Below are positions 58,752 through 64,000 of a stretch of 64,000 nucleotides of DNA, in pieces. The stretch is from Microbispora sp. ZYX-F-249 (lineage in GTDB: Bacteria > Actinomycetota > Actinomycetes > Streptosporangiales > Streptosporangiaceae), in assembly GCF_039649665.1 (NCBI RefSeq), contig NZ_JBDJAW010000004.1:310001-374000 (forward strand), in the 5' to 3' direction. Numbering within the stretch: the first letter of the stretch is position 1; every line of letters starts with the position of its first letter. Below the pieces are notes generated by a model that saw only the letters and a list, made by a program, of their open reading frames with translations, did not search any database and was not told the origin of the DNA. The position numbers and the translations under genes were made by a program.

Positions 58752-59489
58752 TCACGAGAACGGGCCCGGACGCACCAGCTTGCGCGCCTCGTCCGGGTCG
58801 GTGGGGCCGGTGCCGTACGACGGGCAGAGCGCGGCGAGGGGGCACACGCCGCAGGCGGGCTTGCGCGCGTGGCAGATGCGGCGGCCGTGCCAGATCAGCC
58901 GATGTGACAGCATCGTCCATTCGGACTTGGGAATCAGCTCGCCGACCTCGTGCTCGATCTTCACCGGATCGGTCTCGGCCGTCCAGGCGAAGCGCCTGGT
59001 CAGCCGCTGGAAGTGCGTGTCGACGGTGATGCCGGGGACGTCGAAGGCGTTGCCGAGCACGACGTTCGCGGTCTTGCGGCCTACGCCGGGGAGCTTGACC
59101 AGGTCGGCCAGCTTGCCCGGAACCTCCCCCTTGTGGTGTTCACAAAGGGCCTGCGCCATCCCGATGATGCTGTTGGCCTTCGCCCGGAAGAAGCCGGTCG
59201 ACTTGATGATCTCCTCGAGTTCGGCCCGATCGGCACCGGCGTAGTCGGCCGCGGTCCGGTACTTCGCGAAGAGCACCGGCGTGACCATGTTGACTCTCTT
59301 GTCCGTGCACTGCGCCGAGAGGATCGTGGCGACCAGCAGCTCCAGAGGGTTGCCGAAGTCGAGTTCGCAATGGGCGTCGGGGTAGGTCTCGGCCAGAATC
59401 CGGTTGATCCGCCGCGCCCGCCGCACCAGCCCCAGGCGGGTCTCGGCCTGGCGCTGACGCCGTCGGGGAGCGGCCGTGTTCGTCGCCAT
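58752..59489 (-). CDS. nth: Endonuclease III (DNA glycosylase/AP lyase)
   Basis: A 245-residue base-excision repair enzyme for oxidised pyrimidines. The helix-hairpin-helix is [13 protein letters not shown] with catalytic Lys, then Asp in [10 protein letters not shown]. The 4Fe-4S cluster ligands are C-x6-C-x2-C-x5-C in [24 protein letters not shown] lies 6 nt before ATG, so probably leaderless. A partial relic of its 5' part lies about 290 bp upstream. Confidence 0.96.
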   Translation of the reverse strand: MATNTAAPRRRQRQAETRLGLVRRARRINRILAETYPDAHCELDFGNPLELLVATILSAQCTDKRVNMVTPVLFAKYRTAADYAGADRAELEEIIKSTGFFRAKANSIIGMAQALCEHHKGEVPGKLADLVKLPGVGRKTANVVLGNAFDVPGITVDTHFQRLTRRFAWTAETDPVKIEHEVGELIPKSEWTMLSHRLIWHGRRICHARKPACGVCPLAALCPSYGTGPTDPDEARKLVRPGPFS

Positions 59490-59840
59490 GCCGCAAGCGT
59501 AGGGCCTCGGACGACCGCCCATCCCACGGTCCGCCGCGACGGGAACCTTGTCACACATGCCACATATGCGGCCTGTATTTGCCAATTTGTCCCTACGCTG
59601 CGCAATACACTGAGCCCGTAGGGGGACGTCCGGCCGCCCGAGCCGGTCGAGCGCGCAATGGGCGTAAGGATAGGTTTCCGCCAAGATTGTGTTGTTTCGC
59701 CAGGCACCACGCACACGACTGCGAGCCGGGATCGACGCCATGCCACGCAACGGGACACCCCGTAATGCGTCGCGGAAGGCGTGGGTCACAATGGCTAGCA
59801 CGGAGCCGGCGACCGAGCGCGCCCGCAGCAAGGAGGCACC
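59490..59840. other. Divergent nth-crp intergenic region with nth relic
   Basis: 351 bp without a gene. It contains the crp leader, AT-rich promoter-like DNA (about 59550-59610, including TACACT), and at 59646-59701 a segment resembling codons near the start of nth. Confidence 0.7.
59646..59701 (-). pseudogene. Decayed partial copy of nth
   Basis: By hand alignment about 42 of 56 bases match 59358-59413 within nth. In the same frame it reads [14 protein letters not shown] against [14 protein letters not shown] of Nth. The rest has diverged. It looks like a relic of a tandem partial duplication, 288 bp apart. Confidence 0.7.
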
Positions 59841-60521
59841 GTGAGCACCGAGGAAGTACTGAGCAAGGCGCCGCTGTTCTCCGCGCTCGACCGCGAGAGC
59901 GCCGCGGCTCTGCGTGCGAGCATCACCGAGGTGGAGCTGCCCAAGGGCCGCACCCTCTTCAGTGAGAACGAGACGGGCGACCGGCTCTACGTCGTGCTCG
60001 AGGGCAAGATCAAGCTGGCGCGCACCGCCCCCGACGGCCGGGAGAACCTGCTGAGCGTGCTCGGCCCCGGCGAGATGTTCGGCGAGCTGTCGCTGTTCGA
60101 CCCGCGGCCGCGTACGGCCTCGGCGATCGCGCTGACCGACGTGCGCCTGGCGGGGCTGGGCCACGACGACCTGCGGCCGTGGCTGACCGGCCGGCCCGAG
60201 GTCGCCCTCCACCTGCTGCGTGCCCTGGCCCAGCGGCTGCGCCGTACGAACGACGTGCTCGCGGACCTCGTCTTCACCGACGTCCCGGGGCGTGTCGCCA
60301 AGCAGCTCCTCGACCTGGCCGACCGTTTCGGGCAGAAGACCGACGACGGCATCCGGGTGCACCACGACCTCACCCAGGAGGAGCTCGCCCAGCTCGTGGG
60401 CGCCTCACGGGAGACGGTCAACAAGGCCCTGGCCGACTTCGCCCAGCGCGGCTGGCTGCGCATCGAGGCCAAGGCCGTGGTGATCATGGACAGGGAGCGG
60501 CTCTACAACCGCTCGCGCTAA
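59841..60521 (+). CDS. crp: CRP/FNR-family regulator Crp
   Basis: A 226-residue global regulator. The cNMP-binding barrel has [18 protein letters not shown] (phosphate-binding cassette with Arg and Thr/Ala-Ser). The C-terminal helix-turn-helix is [29 protein letters not shown]. Very close to Crp of mycobacteria and streptomycetes, which controls germination, antibiotic production and carbon metabolism. AAGGAGG is 4 nt before GTG. The stop overlaps the convergent MBL gene (CTAA). Confidence 0.96.
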   Translation: MSTEEVLSKAPLFSALDRESAAALRASITEVELPKGRTLFSENETGDRLYVVLEGKIKLARTAPDGRENLLSVLGPGEMFGELSLFDPRPRTASAIALTDVRLAGLGHDDLRPWLTGRPEVALHLLRALAQRLRRTNDVLADLVFTDVPGRVAKQLLDLADRFGQKTDDGIRVHHDLTQEELAQLVGASRETVNKALADFAQRGWLRIEAKAVVIMDRERLYNRSR

Positions 60522-61309
60522 AGGTTCTTCAGGTAGTCGAGCTGGGCCGCCACCGACATCTCGGCGGCCGGCCACAGCGTCCTGTCCACCTCGGCGTAGA
60601 CCATCTCGACGATCTCGCGGGCGTCTCTCGCGCCGTTGCGGATCGCCTCGCGGATCTGCTCCAGCCGCTCACGCCGGTGGGCGATGTACGCGTCGAGCAC
60701 CCCGGACGGGTCGGGCAGCACGGGCCCGTGGCCGGGCAGCAGCGCCGCGGCCTCCAGCATCTCGGCCCCCTGCCGCAGCCTGTCGAGGCTGCGCAGGTAG
60801 TCGCCGAGGTTCCCGTCGGGGGCGATCACGGTCGTGCCCCGGCCGAGGACGGTGTCGCCGGTGAGCATGGCCCGGTCGCCGGGCAGCCAGAAGCACAGCG
60901 AGTCGAACGAGTGGCCCGGCGTGCCGACGACCCGCACCTCCACGTCGCCGGCCGTGACGACGTCGCCGTCGCCCAGGCCCTCCTCGCCCAGACGGTGCCG
61001 GGGGTCGAGCGCCCGCACCGGCGCGCCCAGCATCCGCGCGAGCGTCCCCGCGCCCTCGCTGTGGTCGGAGTGGCCGTGCGTCAGCAGGACGGCGGTCACC
61101 CGGCGGCCGTCCACCCGCTCGGCGACCCGCCGCAGGTGGGCCTCGTCGTCGGGGCCGGGGTCGACGACCAGCACGGCCCGCTCCCCGCCGACGATCCACG
61201 TGTTGGTGCCGTCGAGGGTCATCGGCGACGGATTGGGCGCCAGCACGTTCACGGCGCTCGCCGTGCCCGCGCCGTCCGGTCCCTCCACGGGGATGCGCAG
61301 CCCGCTCAC
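60518..61309 (-). CDS. MBL-fold metallo-hydrolase (LACTB2-like)
   Basis: A 263-residue metallo-beta-lactamase fold protein. Zinc ligands: THGHSDH, His in GTPGHSFDS, Asp in LTGDTVLGRG and His in LPGHGPV. The C-terminal helical domain (DAYIAHRRERLEQIREAI) is the LACTB2 type. Possible nuclease or thioesterase. It is coupled by a 4-bp overlap to the Nudix gene upstream. Position corresponds to Rv3677c. Confidence 0.92.
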   Translation of the reverse strand: MSGLRIPVEGPDGAGTASAVNVLAPNPSPMTLDGTNTWIVGGERAVLVVDPGPDDEAHLRRVAERVDGRRVTAVLLTHGHSDHSEGAGTLARMLGAPVRALDPRHRLGEEGLGDGDVVTAGDVEVRVVGTPGHSFDSLCFWLPGDRAMLTGDTVLGRGTTVIAPDGNLGDYLRSLDRLRQGAEMLEAAALLPGHGPVLPDPSGVLDAYIAHRRERLEQIREAIRNGARDAREIVEMVYAEVDRTLWPAAEMSVAAQLDYLKNL

Positions 61310-62169
61310 TCGCCCGTCTCTCCTGTCTCGGGGAACATCAGCACCATCCGCCCGTCCACCTCGGCGGGTTCCGGCAGGACGGTCGTGATCGACCGGGGGC
61401 AGGCGAGCACGTCGCCGGCCGACTCGAACGCCGCCATCTCGGCCAGCGTCCGGAAGGTGGGCGGCAGCAGGTGCGCCGTGCCCGCCCTCGCGGCGGCCAG
61501 CGCGTCCCGCGGCCGCATCCAGGCGACCCCCGACGCCTCCCCGCCCACGTCACGCGTACGCTGCCCGGGGGGCAGGGCCGCCACGAAGAAGCGGGTGTCG
61601 AAGCGCCGGGGCTCCACGACCGGCGTGATCCAGTGCGCCCACGCCTTGAGCAGGTCGGACCTGAGCACGAGACCGCGCCGGTCGAGGAACTCGGCGAACG
61701 ACAGCGTGCGCGCGATCAGCGCGAGGCGGTCGGCCTCCCAGCCGGGTCCGGTGGTGTCCGTCACCACCGCGTCCGGGCCGGGCCCGGCCAGGAGCACGCC
61801 CGACTCCTCGAACGTCTCGCGAACGGCGGCGCAGACGAGGCCCCGGGCCGTGCTCTCGTCGGCCCGGAAGACCTCGCCCCACTCGGCGGGCGAGGGGCCC
61901 GCCCAGGCCACGGCGTGATCGGCGTCCCGCGGGTCGACCGACCCGCCGGGGAACACGTAGGCGCCGGCGGCGAAGGCCATCGTGGCCGTGCGCCTGAGGA
62001 GGTACACCTCCAGGGGATCATCACGCAGCAGCACCACCGTGGCCGCGTCCCGGGCGGGGACGGGGGCCAGGCGGCCGGCGAGGATCTCCCGCGCCCGCTC
62101 GCCGACCTCGCCGGGCAGCGGAAACCCCATGAGGCCCTCCAGAACAACCATCGGTTCAACCGGCCCCAT
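61306..62169 (-). CDS. Nudix hydrolase (NUDT19-like)
   Basis: A 287-residue Nudix protein with AARDAATVVLLRD, YVFPGGSVDPRD and the late Nudix helix RETFEESGVLL; the insertion between GG and RE is long, as in the NUDT8/NUDT19-type family. GGGGGAG precedes ATG. Substrate may be a CoA ester or nucleotide. Overlaps the MBL gene. Confidence 0.88.
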   Translation of the reverse strand: MGPVEPMVVLEGLMGFPLPGEVGERAREILAGRLAPVPARDAATVVLLRDDPLEVYLLRRTATMAFAAGAYVFPGGSVDPRDADHAVAWAGPSPAEWGEVFRADESTARGLVCAAVRETFEESGVLLAGPGPDAVVTDTTGPGWEADRLALIARTLSFAEFLDRRGLVLRSDLLKAWAHWITPVVEPRRFDTRFFVAALPPGQRTRDVGGEASGVAWMRPRDALAAARAGTAHLLPPTFRTLAEMAAFESAGDVLACPRSITTVLPEPAEVDGRMVLMFPETGETGE

Positions 62170-62227
62170 GCTCCCCCACGCCTTCGCGAGACCGCAAACC
62201 CCGGTTCCGGTGAGCCGGACGGACCCG

Positions 62228-62689
62228 TCAGCGGACCTCCGCGATGACCTCCACCTCGACCGGGGCGTCGAGCGGGAGGACGGCCACGCCGACCGCGCTC
62301 CGCGCGTGCCTGCCCGCCTCGCCGAACACCTCGCCGAGCAGTTCGCTGGCGCCGTTCACGACCTGCGGCTGCCCGGTGAAGCCGGGAGCGCTCGCGACGA
62401 ACCCGACCACCTTCACGATCCGCACGACCTGCGACAGGTCGCCCACCAGGGCCTTGATGGCCGCCAGGGCGTTGACGGCGCAGATGCGCGCCTGTTCCTT
62501 GGCCTCCTCGGCCGACACCTCCGCGCCGACCTTGCCGGTGACGCCCAGCTCGCCCTTCACGAGCGGGAGCTGGCCGGAGGTGTAGACGTGGTCGCCCGTC
62601 CGTACGGCGGGCACGTACGCGGCCAGCGGGGGCACGACCTCGGGCAGCGTGAGCCCGAGCTCGGCGAGGCGCTCCTCCGGGGTCGCCAT
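62228..62689 (-). CDS. RidA/YjgF-family deaminase
   Basis: A 153-residue RidA protein. Signatures: VRTGDHVYTSGQLPLV, CAVNALAAIKALVGDLSQVVRIVKVVGFV and a C-terminal VGVAVLPLDAPVEVEVIAEV. RidA hydrolyses reactive enamine/imine intermediates; this longer form is the Rv3678c type, lacking the usual catalytic Arg context (RSAVGVAVLP). ATG overlaps the upstream stop (TGATG). Confidence 0.92.
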   Translation of the reverse strand: MATPEERLAELGLTLPEVVPPLAAYVPAVRTGDHVYTSGQLPLVKGELGVTGKVGAEVSAEEAKEQARICAVNALAAIKALVGDLSQVVRIVKVVGFVASAPGFTGQPQVVNGASELLGEVFGEAGRHARSAVGVAVLPLDAPVEVEVIAEVR

Positions 62690-62841
62690 CACTTGGGCCG
62701 CTTCATGTAGGCGACCAACTGCTCCGGGTTGGGCCCCGGGATGACCGAGACGAGCTCCCACCCGTCTTCGCCCCAATTGTCCAGAATCTGCTTCGTCGCG
62801 TGCGTGAGCAGCGGCACGGTGACGTATTCCCACTTGGTCAT
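62689..62841 (-). CDS. DUF4177-like small protein, 50 residues
   Basis: MTKWEYVTVPLLTHATKQIL followed by DNWGEDGWELVSVIPGPNPE and QLVAYMKRPK. The WEYxxVP start and GWELVSV core are typical of DUF4177. Its stop overlaps the RidA start by one base. Such a small gene between RidA and ArsA-like genes is conserved in actinobacteria (Rv3678A, from memory). Function unknown. Confidence 0.9.
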   Translation of the reverse strand: MTKWEYVTVPLLTHATKQILDNWGEDGWELVSVIPGPNPEQLVAYMKRPK

Positions 62842-62976
62842 GGCCAAAGGCTATCGAGGCGGGGCGTGCCCCGGGGTGCTCAGGAACGCGGTTCGGGCGG
62901 GAGCCCCGTTGGCGAACCCTTACCCGATCGGTCGCGGCGGGGGACGACCCCCGCGTATCGGCAGGTAACCCTTGGG

Positions 62977-63034
62977 TAGCCTTCCTCACGTGGGCGATTG
63001 CAGCAGGCACGCCGACGCGGAGGAGGCACGGTGA
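62977..63034 (+). promoter_or_regulatory. Leaderless promoter and 14-codon leader ORF before arsA-like gene
   Basis: TAGCCT (62977-62982), 7 nt, then GTG 62990 opening a 14-codon frame MGDCSRHADAEEAR. Its TGA overlaps the arsA-like GTG by 3 bases (GTGA). It would couple leader translation to the ATPase gene. Confidence 0.5.
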
Positions 63035-64000
63035 GTCAGCCGACCGGCGGTCGCGCCGGAAGCAACGGGGAGGCCCGTGACACCGACTGGGACGGCGTGC
63101 GCCTGCACGTGGTGAGCGGCAAGGGCGGCACCGGGAAGACCACGGTGGCCGCCGCGCTCGCGCTCGCCCTGGCGGCGGGCGGGCGCAAGGTGCTGCTCGT
63201 CGAGGTCGAGGGACGGCAGGGCATCGCCCAGGCGTTCGACCTGCCGCCGCTGCCGTACGAGGAGCGCAAGATCGCCGTCGCGCCCGGCGGCGGCGACGTG
63301 TACGCGCTGGCCGTCGACCCCGAAGAGGCGATGCTCGAATACCTCGAGATGTTCTACGGCATCAAGCGCGTGGGCAAGGCGCTGACCCGCATGGGCGTGG
63401 TCGACTTCGCCACGACCATCGCCCCCGGCCTGCGGGACGTCCTGGTCACCGGCAAGACCAGCGAGGCCGTACGGCGCCGCGACAAGCAGGGCCGGAGGGT
63501 GTACGACGCGGTGGTCATGGACGCGCCCCCGACCGGCCGCATCGCCCGCTTCCTGAACGTGACGCAGGAGGTCGCCGGGCTGGCCCGGGTCGGGCCCATC
63601 AAGAACCACGCCGACCTCGTACGGGGCGTCCTCGCCTCCCCGGAGACGGCGGTCCACTTCGTGACGCTGCTCGAGGAGATGCCCGTTCAGGAGACGCTGG
63701 ACGGCATCGAGGAGCTGCGCTCGACCGGGCTTCCGGTCGGTGGCGTGTTCGTCAACATGGTGCGCCCCGCCGGGCTGCCCGAGGGCGTGCTGGAGGCGGC
63801 CGGCCAGGGCAGGTTCGACTCCGCCGAGCTCGCGCTCGGCCTCAAGGCGGCCGGGCTGACGGATGCCACGGCCGACGCGTCCGCGGTCGCCGAGGCGCTC
63901 GCCCGGGAGGTGACCGAGCACGCCCTGCGGACCGAGCTGGAGAAGCGGGAGCGCGTCACGCTGGAGGAGGCCGGCGCGCCGCGCTACGACCTGCCGCTGC
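63031..64000 (+). CDS. ArsA/GET3-like ATPase, 3' end cut by window edge
   Basis: The first 323 codons of an anion-transporting ATPase-family protein. Deviant Walker A: VVSGKGGTGKTTVAAALAL; Switch I-like EVEGRQGIAQAF; VVMDAPPTGRIARFL; VFVNMVRPAGLP. GGAGGAGG lies upstream of GTG. In actinobacteria two such genes follow in tandem near whiB4/wblA (from memory); here the second would be outside. A role in tail-anchored or redox-linked protein handling is only inferred. Confidence 0.92.
   Translation, partial: MSQPTGGRAGSNGEARDTDWDGVRLHVVSGKGGTGKTTVAAALALALAAGGRKVLLVEVEGRQGIAQAFDLPPLPYEERKIAVAPGGGDVYALAVDPEEAMLEYLEMFYGIKRVGKALTRMGVVDFATTIAPGLRDVLVTGKTSEAVRRRDKQGRRVYDAVVMDAPPTGRIARFLNVTQEVAGLARVGPIKNHADLVRGVLASPETAVHFVTLLEEMPVQETLDGIEELRSTGLPVGGVFVNMVRPAGLPEGVLEAAGQGRFDSAELALGLKAAGLTDATADASAVAEALAREVTEHALRTELEKRERVTLEEAGAPRYDLPL

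Noticed and set aside
58752..60365. A long frame extending nth upstream by 292 codons
   Set aside because: The extra part is antisense to crp plus intergenic DNA; real Nth begins at 59489. The stretch resembling Nth near 59650 is kept as a relic.

Overview
The window is chromosomal DNA of a very GC-rich actinobacterium. The evidence is strong GC bias at third codon positions, frequent GTG starts, HspR/HAIR heat-shock control, BldG, a DUF5753 regulator with its DUF397 partner, a 6C RNA, and many TANNNT-type -10 boxes placed 6-8 nt ahead of a start codon (leaderless transcripts). A Streptosporangiales or Streptomyces-like filamentous organism is the best guess; the species cannot be named from the sequence. 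I saw no rRNA, tRNA, CRISPR array, IS element or prophage.

Left part (1-14.8 kb): the end of a GNAT acetyltransferase gene, a lipoprotein, then the heat-shock operon dnaK-grpE-dnaJ-hspR-clpB behind two HAIR operators. A disordered secreted protein, a TPR-like protein, a small anchored protein, a TetR regulator and a CapA-like lipoprotein follow. A FurA-type regulator with its own palindrome precedes a monofunctional catalase.

Accessory part (14.8-35 kb): a DUF397/DUF5753 regulatory pair with small orphan ORFs, an HD phosphohydrolase, a DUF2231-Rieske membrane protein, a TSUP exporter, an ABC ATPase and an LLM-class oxidoreductase. Two MarR regulators have clear palindromic operators: one with the LLM gene, the other divergent from an amidohydrolase. 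Then come a GAF histidine kinase with a LuxR response regulator, an SDR coupled to a QueA-like protein, two acyltransferases, SerB and a FUSC membrane protein.

Conserved core (35-64 kb): a tiny membrane protein with SixA, the proton pyrophosphatase HppA, the BldG/anti-sigma pair, a DEAH helicase, and a Tad-type secretion/pilus locus on the minus strand (CpaE-like, TadA, TadB, TadC, DUF4244 pilin-like, TadE, TadE-like) with a 6C RNA upstream. Next are a degenerate Fic-like protein, AcsA, a holin-like membrane protein, an EphE-like hydrolase, DUF309, a MarP-like protease, a NudL-type Nudix protein, Nth, Crp, an MBL-fold hydrolase, a second Nudix protein, RidA, a DUF4177-like protein and an ArsA-like ATPase that runs off the right edge. 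From memory this order parallels M. tuberculosis Rv3649-Rv3679 and S. coelicolor SCO3547-SCO3578.

Most notable signals: a cluster of at least six DnaA boxes inside the Tad locus, three of them phased at exactly 11 bp, with another pair at the Tad promoter next to the 6C RNA; the consistent leaderless promoter signature; a pilin-like protein with a 150-residue basic extension; repeat-rich inserts in the helicase and in an FN3 membrane protein; and a decayed partial copy of nth upstream of crp.
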